From: Flavobacteriales bacterium UBA6693
Lineage (GTDB): Bacteria > Bacteroidota > Bacteroidia > Flavobacteriales > Weeksellaceae
Assembly: GCA_002454815.1 (NCBI GenBank)
Contig: DKJL01000010.1
Location: 197,972 to 261,971, forward strand
Length of the DNA: 64,000 bases
Direction: 5' to 3'
The notes under the pieces were generated by a model, which worked only from the letters and a program-made list of their open reading frames with translations, did no database searches and was not told where the DNA came from. Below, one piece after another: positions 15,218 through 24,669 of this stretch. The stretch's first letter is position 1, and every line of letters begins with the position of its first letter. Made by a program: the position numbers and the translations under genes.

Positions 15218-16612
15218 TTAAAGGCGATCGGGGATGGCTTCCTCCTCTTCCGCGGCATAGAGATAACGTTCTTTCGAGTCGTCCAGCTCATCCATCCATT
15301 CGGTGTGGTGCACGGCCGCCATGGTGCCCGTCACGACACTCCGATACGTTTTGTCCCGGTAGGTAAGGATGTTGTCTTCTTTGTCCTGAAGCCATTCTTT
15401 AAACATCTCGGCCACCCTGTCTACATTAAAGTCGGGATAATCCGAAAGCGACAGAAGGTCCTTAATATAATCCGACTGAAAATCTACGTGATCCGCGCCG
15501 GTTTCCATCCGGTCGTGTTTTTCCAGCCATTTGTCGATATCGCGTCGCCGTTCAGATTGGCCGGGAAGTTCCATCCTGCCCATCATAAATTCGCGCGCTA
15601 CCCACGCCTGCGCATCGAACATATTAAAAGTATAGTATTGATCCTGCATTCCCAGATAAATCAGTTCCGGCAGTTCGTTGAAAAATATGCCTTTGTACAG
15701 ATTGTCCGGATACAGATTGTTTTTCGTTTTCAAACGGAGCTCGTCGGGCAAGAATGGAAATTTGTGCTGATACCCGGTACACATGATCACGGCGTCAAAA
15801 TCCTCCGTGGTTCCATCCTTAAAGAATGCCGTATTGCCTTCAAAATGGGTAACCAGCGGCACTTCCTTGATTCCCTCCGGCCATTCGACACCGATTGGGT
15901 TGCTTCGATAACTTAAAGTCACCGATTTTGCACCGTGCTTATAACACTGTACACCAATGTCTTCCGCCGAATAGCTGCTTCCGATAAGCAACAGATTGCG
16001 GTCTTTAAATTTATCCGCACCGCGGAAATCGTGGGCATGCATCACCGTGCCCGGGAAATTTTCGATACCTTTAAAATACGGCATATTCGGTGTCGAGAAA
16101 TGTCCGGATGCCACCACCAGATAATCGAATTCTTCTGAATAGGTTTTGTTGATTTTCAAATCGTCCAGGATGACCGTAAATTTCTTGGTAACTTCATCAT
16201 AACTTACCCATCTGGTCGTGGTGTCGAAGCGGATATAGTCGCGCGCATTACTTTTTTTGATGCGTCCCTGGATATAATCAAACAACACGGGGCGTGGCGG
16301 ATAGGAAGAAATAGGCTTTTTGAAGTGTTCGTCGAAAGAATAATCGGCAAATTCCAGACATTCTTTGGGACCGTTGGACCACAGATATTTGTACATACTT
16401 CCGTGCAGCGGTTCTCCATATTTCCCGACACCTGTTCTCCAGGAATAATTCCACATGCCACCCCAGTTATCCTGCTTCTCAAAACAGATAATTTCCGGCA
16501 TGGCAAAGCCCTGATCGTGAAGCGCTTCGAATGCGCGTATTTGTGCCAAACCGCTTGGACCGGCACCGATAATCCCAACTCTTTTGTTTGTGGTAACGTT
16601 CTTATTGTTCAT
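15218..16612 (-). CDS. tmm: Flavin monooxygenase, trimethylamine monooxygenase (Tmm) type
   Basis: A 464-residue class B flavin monooxygenase. FAD motif GIIGAGPSGLAQ lies near residue 13 and the NADPH motif LLIGSSYSAEDIG near 208. Long stretches match what I recall of the bacterial trimethylamine monooxygenases: CFEKQDNWGGMWNYSWRTG, SMYKYLWSNGPKECLEFADY, GHFSTPNMPYFKG and MQDQYYTFNMFDAQAW. Tmm oxidises trimethylamine to the N-oxide with NADPH and oxygen; related enzymes also oxidise other amines, thioethers and indole. None of the usual TMAO-degradation genes (tdm, gmaS) is nearby, and the gene stands alone, so the physiological substrate is open. Confidence 0.85.
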   Translation of the reverse strand: MNNKNVTTNKRVGIIGAGPSGLAQIRAFEALHDQGFAMPEIICFEKQDNWGGMWNYSWRTGVGKYGEPLHGSMYKYLWSNGPKECLEFADYSFDEHFKKPISSYPPRPVLFDYIQGRIKKSNARDYIRFDTTTRWVSYDEVTKKFTVILDDLKINKTYSEEFDYLVVASGHFSTPNMPYFKGIENFPGTVMHAHDFRGADKFKDRNLLLIGSSYSAEDIGVQCYKHGAKSVTLSYRSNPIGVEWPEGIKEVPLVTHFEGNTAFFKDGTTEDFDAVIMCTGYQHKFPFLPDELRLKTKNNLYPDNLYKGIFFNELPELIYLGMQDQYYTFNMFDAQAWVAREFMMGRMELPGQSERRRDIDKWLEKHDRMETGADHVDFQSDYIKDLLSLSDYPDFNVDRVAEMFKEWLQDKEDNILTYRDKTYRSVVTGTMAAVHHTEWMDELDDSKERYLYAAEEEEAIPDRL

Positions 16613-17105
16613 TAAATATTTTTTTTAAAAGGGTTCTATCGCTTCGCTAAAAACGTGCGCCCAATAGTGATTAATAGATTAAAAAATTGCACTGCAGAAT
16701 GCAGAAAGAGAGAGTGTAGAACTCTAAACAGAGCAACGATACCAAATTTGTCGTGCTTCTGTCGAATTATGCAATAATGCTAATATACGAAAAATTTTGC
16801 GAAATTCCTAATGTGTGTGTTCTAGGAAGCTTGAGTGCAAAGTAAAGAGCACATTTTCAATCGGTTGAAGATAATACAAAAAAACAGAAAAGATTGTCTT
16901 TTCTGTAGTTAGGTATTAAACATGAATTCGCTCAACCAAAACAGTTTTAAAATTAGTTATTTAAATGAAATAAATAATTACGGAACATTATTTTGCAGAT
17001 TAATCAAGACTAAAAATTGATTTCAATTATTTAATTATTAAAAAAACGAACTTTTTCTGAGGTAATTTATAATGATGAAAAACATCCCGCACTTTTCCGA
17101 TTACA
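16613..17105. other. AT-rich gap between tmm and rlmF
   Basis: About 490 bp with no convincing gene. It contains the likely minus-strand terminator of rlmF at 16877-16906 and an ATTTAAAT octamer at 16959. A 32-codon open frame beginning at ATG 16922 on the plus strand has no recognisable content and no promoter. The part next to tmm must hold the tmm promoter, but no perfect TAnnTTTG box was found on the minus strand; the nearest is TATCGTTG. Confidence 0.5.
16877..16906 (-). terminator. Terminator on the minus strand, probably for rlmF
   Basis: ACAGAAAAGA (16884-16893), loop TTG, TCTTTTCTGT (16897-16906) form a perfect 10 bp stem. Read on the minus strand it is followed by a T-run. It lies about 200 bp past the rlmF stop. 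Confidence 0.8.
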
Positions 17106-18062
17106 TTAATCTTTCCAATTGCGGTTCTTCCACTTTTGCTGTTCTGTTTTGCTAAGGAAACTCCACGCAATAATGTGGCTGGATTTGTTTCCGGTACCCA
17201 GCGCAATGCTTTTTACCTGAGTCGCTTCTTCAGCATTGAGTAGTTTATAAATCCCTTTCAGATTGGATTTTTTGGAAACCAGAGTCGAAAACCAATAGCA
17301 ATTTTCGCGAAAGCTTTCGCTTTCGGTGATCATCTTTTTAATGAATGAAGATTCGCCGCCTTCGCAAATCAGTTCTTTGCTGATGCCGGCGAAATTCAGC
17401 TCAGGACTTTCTGTCTTTTTTCCGGAGAGGTTTTTCACTTTGCGGGCAGATCCTTTTTCTGCTTCTTCTGCCGACGCATGAAAAGGCGGATTACACATAG
17501 TGAAATCTACCATTTCATCCTCCTGTAAAATTCCTTTAAAAATTGAATTTTCATCTTCCTGCAGGCGCAAAGATACTTTTCCGTGCAAACCGGTGTTGGC
17601 ATCAATAATCTTTTGTGCGGATTGGAGTGATTCCTTATTGATGTCGGAACCGATAAAATTCCAGCCGTATTCAGTAACGCCGATAATGGGGTAGATGGAG
17701 CTGGCACCGACACCGATATCGAGTACTGTAATCTTCTCACCGGTGGGAACCGTTCCGAAATTACTTTGTCCCAATAAATCTGCCATATAATGCAGATAAT
17801 CAGCGCGCCCCGGAATGGGCGGGCAAAGATTTTCGTCCGGGAAATCCCAATTTGTGACGCCGTAATAATGGTGAAGCAGTGCTTTGTTCAGGAGTTTCAC
17901 TGCATCAGGATCCGCAAAATTAATCGAATCCGCACCGTGTTTATTAGGTTTTATATGTTGCTGCAACTTGGGCTCTACCGCAATCAAAGCAGCAAGATCG
18001 TAAGGTTCACGGTTTCTGTTGCGGGCATGAAGGCGCGTTTTTTCCTGAGTTTCTTTGGACAT
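17106..18062 (-). CDS. rlmF: 23S rRNA (adenine-1618-N6)-methyltransferase
   Basis: A 318-residue SAM-dependent methyltransferase. The N-terminus (SKETQEKTRLHARNRNRE), the stretch FLPNxxHG-like with HYYGVTNWDFPDENLCPPIPGR, the SAM site VLDIGVGASSIYPIIG near residue 113, and the catalytic MCNPPFHASAEEA are those of RlmF (YbiN). It makes m6A1618 in 23S rRNA. The ATG at 18062 (MSKETQ) was chosen; a longer frame starts at a TTG at 18089 with a poor N-terminus. The gene is transcribed alone. Confidence 0.93.
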   Translation of the reverse strand: MSKETQEKTRLHARNRNREPYDLAALIAVEPKLQQHIKPNKHGADSINFADPDAVKLLNKALLHHYYGVTNWDFPDENLCPPIPGRADYLHYMADLLGQSNFGTVPTGEKITVLDIGVGASSIYPIIGVTEYGWNFIGSDINKESLQSAQKIIDANTGLHGKVSLRLQEDENSIFKGILQEDEMVDFTMCNPPFHASAEEAEKGSARKVKNLSGKKTESPELNFAGISKELICEGGESSFIKKMITESESFRENCYWFSTLVSKKSNLKGIYKLLNAEEATQVKSIALGTGNKSSHIIAWSFLSKTEQQKWKNRNWKD

Positions 18063-18181
18063 ACTTTTCGGTTTCTGGTAAAGTCGCAAGTTACGATTCT
18101 TTCGCTGGCTATAAATTTATGCAGATTAAGAGTAAAAATGCATCACGCTAATATCGTCAGGAATCACGAAAATTTTAACAT

Positions 18182-18210
18182 AAAAAAAGTGACTTTTATG
18201 GGGTCACTTT
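18182..18210 (-). terminator. Terminator of the DUF2383 gene
   Basis: AAAGTGAC (18186-18193) pairs with GTCACTTT (18203-18210). Read on the minus strand it ends in a T-run, about 20 nt after the stop at 18231. Confidence 0.85.
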
Positions 18211-18230
18211 ATTGTTTGAGATGATATTTC

Positions 18231-18671
18231 TTAAGAAAAACCTTCCATGGTGCGCAGGGTAGCCAGCGCTTCATCCACAGAATGTTTCTGTTTTCTTACG
18301 ACCTCTTTCACATCTTGCGGCAGAATTTCGTTATTCAGCACTTCGCCGTATTCCGCAGAGAAAGTTTCTTCACCACGGATACATTCTTCATAAATGTTTT
18401 GGTCTCCACTAGAAAACGCATCGCGGATGGCAATCCAGGTGCGATGTATATCACCGGCTACGCTCGTCCCTTTATCAGGTTCGCCGCCGTATTTAGCGAT
18501 AAGTGATTTCAGTTCGTGCCCGAAATCATAGCGGTTTTTAGATTGTTTTTCGAAGTAGCTTTTCAGGGAAGTATGCTGTATTTTTTCTGCCGCTTCCTTG
18601 TAGCCTTTTTCGGCATCGTAGTTTTTCGTCAGTAAGTCGTTCAGTGCGCTTACAATTTTTTCATTGTCCAT
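18231..18671 (-). CDS. DUF2383 (PA2169-type) four-helix-bundle protein
   Basis: A 146-residue, mostly helical protein of the ferritin-like DUF2383 family: LLTKNYDAEKGYKEAAEKIQ, SKNRYDFGHELKSLI and the C-terminal QKHSVDEALATLR are family traits. Typical members have acidic and histidine residues on the inner helices, consistent with a metal site, but no enzymatic activity is established. They are commonly seen among general stress genes. It has its own terminator and stands alone between rlmF and the ABC-F gene. Confidence 0.85.
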   Translation of the reverse strand: MDNEKIVSALNDLLTKNYDAEKGYKEAAEKIQHTSLKSYFEKQSKNRYDFGHELKSLIAKYGGEPDKGTSVAGDIHRTWIAIRDAFSSGDQNIYEECIRGEETFSAEYGEVLNNEILPQDVKEVVRKQKHSVDEALATLRTMEGFS

Positions 18672-18849
18672 TTTGTTTGATTTTTTGATGTTCGTCCCGA
18701 CTTAGTACAGAAAACATTCCATTTGTTTTAGTTTGGTGGGAATTAACACAGTTTAACACCGAAAAAGAAATTTACCTTTTTTCCTCTTTAAATGGAAAGT
18801 CACGCAAAAGCGACAAAACACCAATGCACTTTCACGGTCTTAATTTCCG

Positions 18850-18857
18850 TACTTTTG
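18850..18857 (+). promoter_or_regulatory. -7 box of the ABC-F gene
   Basis: TACTTTTG matches TAnnTTTG, 31 nt before the ATG at 18889. The -33 element is not clear. Confidence 0.55.
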
Positions 18858-18888
18858 CAGCTTTCTAAATCACGCAGCATCAACTACT

Positions 18889-20763
18889 ATGAATTACATT
18901 TCAGCGGAAAATTTAACTAAATCCTACGGTGTTAAAACTCTTTTCAGAGACATTACTTTTCACATCAACGAAGGCGACAAGATCGCCATTGTTGCTAAAA
19001 ACGGTTCCGGAAAATCGACTTTGCTCAAAATCCTCATGGGCACCGAGATCGCGGACGCCGGTACTGTGGTGATTAACAAAGACATTCAGGTGGTTCTGTT
19101 CGATCAGGAAATCGATTTCGAAGGCGAGCTGAACGTGGAAGAATTCATGATGACACTGGATTCCGCGCCAATCATGGCACTCAAAAATTATCATCACGCT
19201 TTGCTGACGGAAGATCCCGATGATATGGACAAGGCGCTGAATGAGATGGAAATCCACGAGGCCTGGGATCTGGAAAATGAAATGAGCCAGATCCTGACGC
19301 AGCTGAAGATCACTGATCTTACGGCAAAGATGAAGACGCTTTCCGGCGGCCAAATTAAACGTGTCGCGCTCGCAAAACTTTTGGTAGAAACGCGCGCCCA
19401 GCATCGACACACCCTTTTGATCATGGACGAGCCCACCAACCATCTCGACGTTGACATGGTAGAATGGCTGGAAAATTATCTTTCCAAAGCAATGGTGACG
19501 CTTTTATTGGTGACGCACGACCGCTATTTTCTCGATGCTGTCTGCGATATGATTTGGGAAATTGAAGATTACAATCTCTACGTTCACAATGGCAGCTACG
19601 CCACTTATCTGGAAAATAAAATTATACGCGAGGAAAATATGAGCTCCACCATCGATAAAGCGCAAAACCTTTATAGAAAGGAGCTGGAATGGATGCGGCG
19701 TCAGCCCAAGGCACGCACTACGAAATCCAAATCACGCATCGATTCTTTTTATGAAACCGAAAAAGTCGCCAAAACCGATACGCGTAAAGATAAACTCGAG
19801 CTGGATTTTGAGATGAAAAGACTCGGTAAAAAAATCCTGGAACTTCATAATATCAGCAAAAGTTTTGGAGATAAAGTTTTGCTTAAGAATTTTTCCTACC
19901 AGTTTCAACGAGGCGAAAAAGTAGGTATTGTCGGAAAAAACGGCGCCGGAAAATCCACGCTTTTAAATATTATCCAAGGGCTGGAACCTTATGATGAGGG
20001 AGAAATCGAGACCGGCGAAACCATTAAGTTCGGTTACTTTTCTCAAAAGGGACTGAAGTATAAAGAAGAGCAGCGCGTCATCGATTTTATCAAAGATATT
20101 TCGGAAAACTTTCCGCTGGCCAATGGCCGAACGATATCTGCCTCGCAGTTTCTGCGGTTGTTTTTGTTTGATGATCAAACGCAGTATTCTCCGATTTCAA
20201 AACTTTCCGGTGGTGAGAAGCGCCGTCTGCATCTCATGTATGTGCTTTATCAAAACCCTAATTTTCTCATATTTGATGAGCCTACCAACGATCTGGATCT
20301 GCCCACGCTCACGGTTTTAGAAAATTTTCTGCTGCAGTTTCAGGGAAGTCTGATCATTGTTTCTCACGACCGTTATTTCATGGATCGTATTGTCGATCAT
20401 GTCCTGGCCTTCGAAGGCGACGGCGTAATCAAAGATTTTGTCGGTAATTTTTCTGAGTACCGCGAGAAAAAAGCACAGGACGCGAATAAAAAAGTGCTTC
20501 CGGAGAGTGTGCCGGCACCGAAAAAAGAAGAAAGACCGGCTGCGGAAATTGCACCTTCAAAGAAATTGTCCTTTAAAGAACAGCAGGAACTCAAGAATAT
20601 CGAAATCGAAATGCCGAAGCTGGAAGGGCAGCGCGCCGCGATTCTGGAGCAGCTCAATAACGAAACTGATTACGGAAAAATCGCGGAGTTTTCCAAAAAT
20701 CTTGAGACCATTTCAGAGAAACTGCAGGAGCTGGAAATGCGCTGGCTGGAACTTCAGGATTAA
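18889..20763 (+). CDS. ABC-F family ATPase (Uup-like)
   Basis: A 624-residue protein with two ABC ATPase domains and no membrane segments. Domain one has KNGSGKST and LSGGQIKR; domain two has GKNGAGKST and LSGGEKRR, each followed by a Walker B with DEPTN. The linker between them carries the basic stretch RRQPKARTTKSKSR. The last 90 residues or so form a charged coiled coil (KLSFKEQQELKNIE onward), as in Uup. ABC-F proteins act on the ribosome or, for Uup, on ribosome quality and DNA structure. The exact subfamily is inferred. The APC permease follows after 18 nt. Confidence 0.92.
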   Translation: MNYISAENLTKSYGVKTLFRDITFHINEGDKIAIVAKNGSGKSTLLKILMGTEIADAGTVVINKDIQVVLFDQEIDFEGELNVEEFMMTLDSAPIMALKNYHHALLTEDPDDMDKALNEMEIHEAWDLENEMSQILTQLKITDLTAKMKTLSGGQIKRVALAKLLVETRAQHRHTLLIMDEPTNHLDVDMVEWLENYLSKAMVTLLLVTHDRYFLDAVCDMIWEIEDYNLYVHNGSYATYLENKIIREENMSSTIDKAQNLYRKELEWMRRQPKARTTKSKSRIDSFYETEKVAKTDTRKDKLELDFEMKRLGKKILELHNISKSFGDKVLLKNFSYQFQRGEKVGIVGKNGAGKSTLLNIIQGLEPYDEGEIETGETIKFGYFSQKGLKYKEEQRVIDFIKDISENFPLANGRTISASQFLRLFLFDDQTQYSPISKLSGGEKRRLHLMYVLYQNPNFLIFDEPTNDLDLPTLTVLENFLLQFQGSLIIVSHDRYFMDRIVDHVLAFEGDGVIKDFVGNFSEYREKKAQDANKKVLPESVPAPKKEERPAAEIAPSKKLSFKEQQELKNIEIEMPKLEGQRAAILEQLNNETDYGKIAEFSKNLETISEKLQELEMRWLELQD

Positions 20764-20781
20764 CCTAAATAGCAACTTTTT

Positions 20782-22158
20782 ATGAATAAAGAGCAAAAGC
20801 TGGAAGCCAAATACGGCTTGTTCACTGCCATTTCCATGGTTATCGGGCAGGTGATCGGATCCGGAATTTTCTTCAAAGTAGATGATGTACTCGTTGCCAC
20901 AGAAGGTAATGTTTTGGCAGGTTTGCTTGGTTTTATAATTGTCGGGGTAAGCGTCGTTTTTGCCGGTATCTCGATGGCGAACTATGCTGAATTATTGCCG
21001 CGCGACGGCGGAATTCTCAGTTATGTGAATTTCCGTTTCGGCGATACCGCAAGTTTTTTCGTCGGATGGATGTACATGACGTTGTTTTATCCCATACTCA
21101 CCGCCGTTCTTTTTACCGTTTCCGGGATTTACATCGCGCATCTTATTTCAGATTATACTGCGTTAACGCCCGGGCAACTGCAGTTCTTGCTGATTGGCTT
21201 AATGAATCTCATTATCTTTTTCCTGATTAATATTTTCCGGCCCAGAGAAAGCGGGATTTTCCAACAATTCACGACGGTGCTGAAAGTGCTTCCACTGATT
21301 TTCATCGCAGCGTTGGGAATTCTAAGTTTAATGGACAGCGGTACAACGGCGGTAAACCATTTTGCGCAACGTGGCGAGGGATTGCAGACTCAAAGTTTTC
21401 TGATGTTGGTGGCAGCCAGTTTTATTCCGATATCTTTTGCATTTGATGGCTGGTATATCGCCACGCAGATTTCCGGTGAGATAAAAGATTCGCGGCGCAA
21501 TCTTCCGCGCGCGCTAATCATCGGCACGGTTTCCGTGATGGTGATTTATATTTCTTATTATTTGGGCATTGTGCTGCGGATGAGCAGCGCAGATATTATC
21601 ACGCTCAAGGATACTTATATTACTGAGTTTGCGCGCAGAATTGCTTCCGACTCCGGCGCGCTGCTGATGCAGTTGTTCATCATAATTTCTGTGCTGGGCA
21701 CATCGAACGGTTTACTGCTGGCGACGATCCGCGTTCCCTATCAGTTTTCTAATTTGCCTAAATCGCGTAAAGTATTAAATCTGGACAAGGTGAACGCGCG
21801 CACAAAGATGCCTGTGAACAGCGCACTTCTTGGTGCCGCAATCGTTTTGTTTTATATGTTGATTTATTACTTTACGAATACCGAAATATTTTTTACAAAG
21901 CGAAATTTCGATTTGTCGGCAATTCCTATCGTATTTATCTATATCGTAAACGGTGCGCTTTTTCTCGGTTTGTTTAAATTGATACGTGCGCGTTCGTTCT
22001 CCGGCAATGCATTAATAAAAAAAATCATGGCAATTATTGCTGTTTTCGGAATTGTAGTAGTGCTGTTCGGAACTTTCAGTTCGCCAAATGGGATCACTTA
22101 TTTTATGATTAACGTAGGTTTTATGCTTACTGCATTCGCGCTGATGCGCAAAAAATGA
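20782..22158 (+). CDS. Amino acid permease, APC superfamily
   Basis: A 458-residue integral membrane protein with about 12 hydrophobic segments. The first helix region AISMVIGQVIGSGIFF has the G-S-G-I-F motif of APC transporters, and helix 6 with FIPISFAFDGWYIATQISGE matches the conserved substrate-site region. The C-terminus ends soon after the last helix. The substrate is probably one or more amino acids; specificity cannot be told. It lies 18 nt after the ABC-F gene. A short palindrome, ATGACA-AA-TGTCAT (22155-22168), overlaps its stop codon. Confidence 0.9.
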   Translation: MNKEQKLEAKYGLFTAISMVIGQVIGSGIFFKVDDVLVATEGNVLAGLLGFIIVGVSVVFAGISMANYAELLPRDGGILSYVNFRFGDTASFFVGWMYMTLFYPILTAVLFTVSGIYIAHLISDYTALTPGQLQFLLIGLMNLIIFFLINIFRPRESGIFQQFTTVLKVLPLIFIAALGILSLMDSGTTAVNHFAQRGEGLQTQSFLMLVAASFIPISFAFDGWYIATQISGEIKDSRRNLPRALIIGTVSVMVIYISYYLGIVLRMSSADIITLKDTYITEFARRIASDSGALLMQLFIIISVLGTSNGLLLATIRVPYQFSNLPKSRKVLNLDKVNARTKMPVNSALLGAAIVLFYMLIYYFTNTEIFFTKRNFDLSAIPIVFIYIVNGALFLGLFKLIRARSFSGNALIKKIMAIIAVFGIVVVLFGTFSSPNGITYFMINVGFMLTAFALMRKK

Positions 22159-22216
22159 CAAATGTCATGTTTTGTAAGTCTGTTCATTTTCAAACATTTA
22201 AATTAAACAGAGAAGG

Positions 22217-22241
22217 TTTATTTAGAATAATTCAAAATAAA
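22217..22241 (+). promoter_or_regulatory. Fur-like operator upstream of the TonB-dependent receptor
   Basis: A 25 bp palindrome centred on 22229: TTTATTT-A-GAAT on the left and ATTC-A-AAATAAA on the right, with 11 of 12 positions pairing. It abuts the -33 element of the receptor promoter, the classic place for an iron-responsive repressor. The GAAT-n-ATTC core resembles the Fur box pattern; binding is inferred. Confidence 0.65.
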
Positions 22242-22242
22242 A

Positions 22243-22273
22243 TTGCCCATGTTCAGGGTGTTTTTTACATTTG
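22243..22273 (+). promoter_or_regulatory. Promoter of the TonB-dependent receptor
   Basis: TTG at 22243-22245, 20 nt spacer, and TACATTTG at 22266-22273 match the Bacteroidota consensus. Transcription would start near 22279, about 30 nt before the ATG at 22309. Confidence 0.75.
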
Positions 22274-22308
22274 CCCCGTTATTTTAATTCAGTCTAAATA
22301 AACATCCC

Positions 22309-24543
22309 ATGAAAAAACAGATAATTTCGGTCGGTGTTCTATTGATTGCTGGCAGTGCTGCGGCGCAAATGCATTATCAACCTGAGAACGACACCATCAG
22401 AATTCAACAAATTGAAGACATTAACCTGCACAAAACAGGTAATCCCAATAAAGCGCGGCCGCTTTCTTCAAAATCGAATCTTACGATTATGGAAAATCCG
22501 CAGCCGGTGGCCATCGTGACGCATGAAATTATCGAGCAGCAACAAGCCAAACAACTCAGTGATGTACTCCAGAATGTAAACGGTTTATACATTACCTCTT
22601 CGCGTGGTAACTCACAGGACAGCTTTGGTGGACGTGGTTTTAACTTCGGAAACGATAACATTTTCAAGAATGGTTCCCGTGTAAACAGCGGAGTTTTTCC
22701 GGAAGTTTCCGGTCTGGAGCGCGTTGAAGTACTGAAAGGCGGTAACGCGATGCTCTACGGAAATGTTGCGGCAGGAGGCGTGGTGAATTTAATTACAAAA
22801 AAGCCAAGATTTGACTTTGGTGGCAGCGTCGGCATCAGTGGTGGCAGCTGGAATACCTGGAAGCCAACGGTGGACTTCTACGGTCCTTTGTCCAAAAATG
22901 TAGCCTTCCGCGTAAACGGAGCTTATGAAACAGCCGACAGCTTCCGCGATGTGGTCGAATCTCAGAAATATTATTTCAATCCATCTTTCGCTTTTAATAT
23001 CGGCAATAATTCTCAACTTATTGTTGAAGCTGATTATCTGAAAAACGACTTTACGCCGGATTTCGGAATTGGCTCAATCACCAATAAAGACGGTTCTTAT
23101 TCCATGAACAACCTGTTGCCAAGAAATGCTTTTTTAGGTACCGACTGGCAGTTTCAGAACGTTGAGCAGGCCACAGCGGGCATCACATTTAATCATCAGT
23201 TCAGTGACTTCTGGACATTAAATGCCGTCGCTTCGTACCAGAATTATACAAAAGATTACTTCTCTACAGAAAGAGTACAGTGGCAATATGACGCGGCAGA
23301 CCGCATTTCCTGGAAACGTCCGCTGGGAAGAACGTATGCTGAGCAGAATTATACTTCTTTGCAGCTAAACCTGAACGGTGAAGTAAAAACCGGGAACGTT
23401 AACCATAAGATTTTGGTTGGAACAGACGGTGATTACGGAACCAACGACTCTTACACCTTCCTGGATGCCGTTACCGGTAAACCGATTGACCGAAACTATT
23501 ACTACGGTACAAACGGAAGTTCGGCCGGCACCATTTATCTGGACGATCCAAACACCTGGGCTTCCGGCGCGATGCCTGAAGCGGTAAAAAGAGACCGGAA
23601 CAGAATCCCGACTCAACGTTTTGGCCTCTACGCGCAGGATTTTATCGAGCTTTCCGACAAATTCAAAGTTTTGGCAGGCTTGAGATGGTCGTACATTGAA
23701 AACCTCGATTCCGAAAAGAAGACTTTTGCAAATGGCGAAACCAAATTAAGCAACGGTACCGTTGACCGCGCTTTTTCACCAAAAGCAGGTCTGGTTTATA
23801 TGCCTAATGATAATTTGTCTTTATTCGCAACGTATACCAATTCTTTCTCGGCCAACACCGGTCGCGACGTGAACGACAAGTCGCTGAAGCCATCGTTGAT
23901 CGACCAGTTCGAGTTGGGAATGAAGAAAAATTTCTGGAATAATGCAGTGGCGTTAAACCTTTCACTGTATCAAATTGAAAACAGAAACTTCTACCAAACT
24001 GCAGAATTTATTAACGGTGCTCCGAACTCGGATTCCAGCATTAAAGAATTCGCCGGAAAAATGCGCAGCCGTGGGATAGAACTCGATATTACCGGAAATC
24101 CTACACCGAACCTTTCCCTTATTGCGGGAGCATCATACAATCACGCAGTGTATCTGGACACACCTGCTGATTTTGGATACGTAGAAAATCAGCGTTTGGT
24201 AAGAACGCCTGCCACAACGGCGAATGCGTCTGTCTTCTACACCTTTACCGATTATCTTAAAGGCCTGAAGTTAGGCGCCAGCGCTTATTTTATTGGCGAC
24301 CGGATTGCCGGATGGAACGATACCAAGAAAACCATCAACGACAGAAACGGAGCATCCAGAATGTTGAAAGTTGATGATTATGTGACCGCCAGTTTATCGG
24401 CAGGATATGACTGGAATAAGTTTTCTGTGATGGCGAAAGTGGGCAATTTATTCGATACGGTAAATTATAATTACCACGAGAATTATTCAGTAAACCCGAT
24501 TGCGCCGCGCAACGTTTATGTTACCTTGACCTACAAACTCTAA
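22309..24543 (+). CDS. TonB-dependent siderophore receptor
   Basis: A 744-residue outer-membrane receptor. Residues 1-20 (MKKQIISVGVLLIAGSAAAQ) are a signal peptide. The plug domain follows with VTHEIIEQQQAKQLSDVLQN, VNGLYI, GRGFNF and LERVEVLKGGNAMLYG, the pattern of ferric-siderophore receptors. A long 22-strand-type barrel rich in aromatic residues ends in the C-terminal VYVTLTYKL. It lacks the N-terminal carboxypeptidase-like domain of SusC-type receptors, which supports an iron role. The Fur-like palindrome at its promoter agrees with iron repression. A PepSY membrane protein gene follows after 126 nt, with a hairpin between them. The siderophore is unknown. Confidence 0.93.
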   Translation: MKKQIISVGVLLIAGSAAAQMHYQPENDTIRIQQIEDINLHKTGNPNKARPLSSKSNLTIMENPQPVAIVTHEIIEQQQAKQLSDVLQNVNGLYITSSRGNSQDSFGGRGFNFGNDNIFKNGSRVNSGVFPEVSGLERVEVLKGGNAMLYGNVAAGGVVNLITKKPRFDFGGSVGISGGSWNTWKPTVDFYGPLSKNVAFRVNGAYETADSFRDVVESQKYYFNPSFAFNIGNNSQLIVEADYLKNDFTPDFGIGSITNKDGSYSMNNLLPRNAFLGTDWQFQNVEQATAGITFNHQFSDFWTLNAVASYQNYTKDYFSTERVQWQYDAADRISWKRPLGRTYAEQNYTSLQLNLNGEVKTGNVNHKILVGTDGDYGTNDSYTFLDAVTGKPIDRNYYYGTNGSSAGTIYLDDPNTWASGAMPEAVKRDRNRIPTQRFGLYAQDFIELSDKFKVLAGLRWSYIENLDSEKKTFANGETKLSNGTVDRAFSPKAGLVYMPNDNLSLFATYTNSFSANTGRDVNDKSLKPSLIDQFELGMKKNFWNNAVALNLSLYQIENRNFYQTAEFINGAPNSDSSIKEFAGKMRSRGIELDITGNPTPNLSLIAGASYNHAVYLDTPADFGYVENQRLVRTPATTANASVFYTFTDYLKGLKLGASAYFIGDRIAGWNDTKKTINDRNGASRMLKVDDYVTASLSAGYDWNKFSVMAKVGNLFDTVNYNYHENYSVNPIAPRNVYVTLTYKL

Positions 24544-24583
24544 GTTCAATTTTTCATTCATATCACTTTTTTTTACAAGACCG

Positions 24584-24607
24584 CAGTGGAAACTTATGTT
24601 TCCGCTG
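24584..24607 (+). terminator. Intercistronic hairpin after the siderophore receptor
   Basis: CAGTGGAAAC (24584-24593), loop TTAT, GTTTCCGCTG (24598-24607): a 10 bp stem with one T-G wobble, without a strong T-run. It may stabilise or partly terminate the receptor mRNA before the PepSY gene. Confidence 0.55.
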
Positions 24608-24669
24608 TTGTTGTTAAATAACCCGAAAGCTTTCGTCCGAAAAAAAACAAACCAAAAAACAGATAAAAC

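Noticed and set aside
16922..17020. 32-codon open frame in the tmm-rlmF gap
   Set aside because: No promoter, no similarity and strong AT bias; probably chance.
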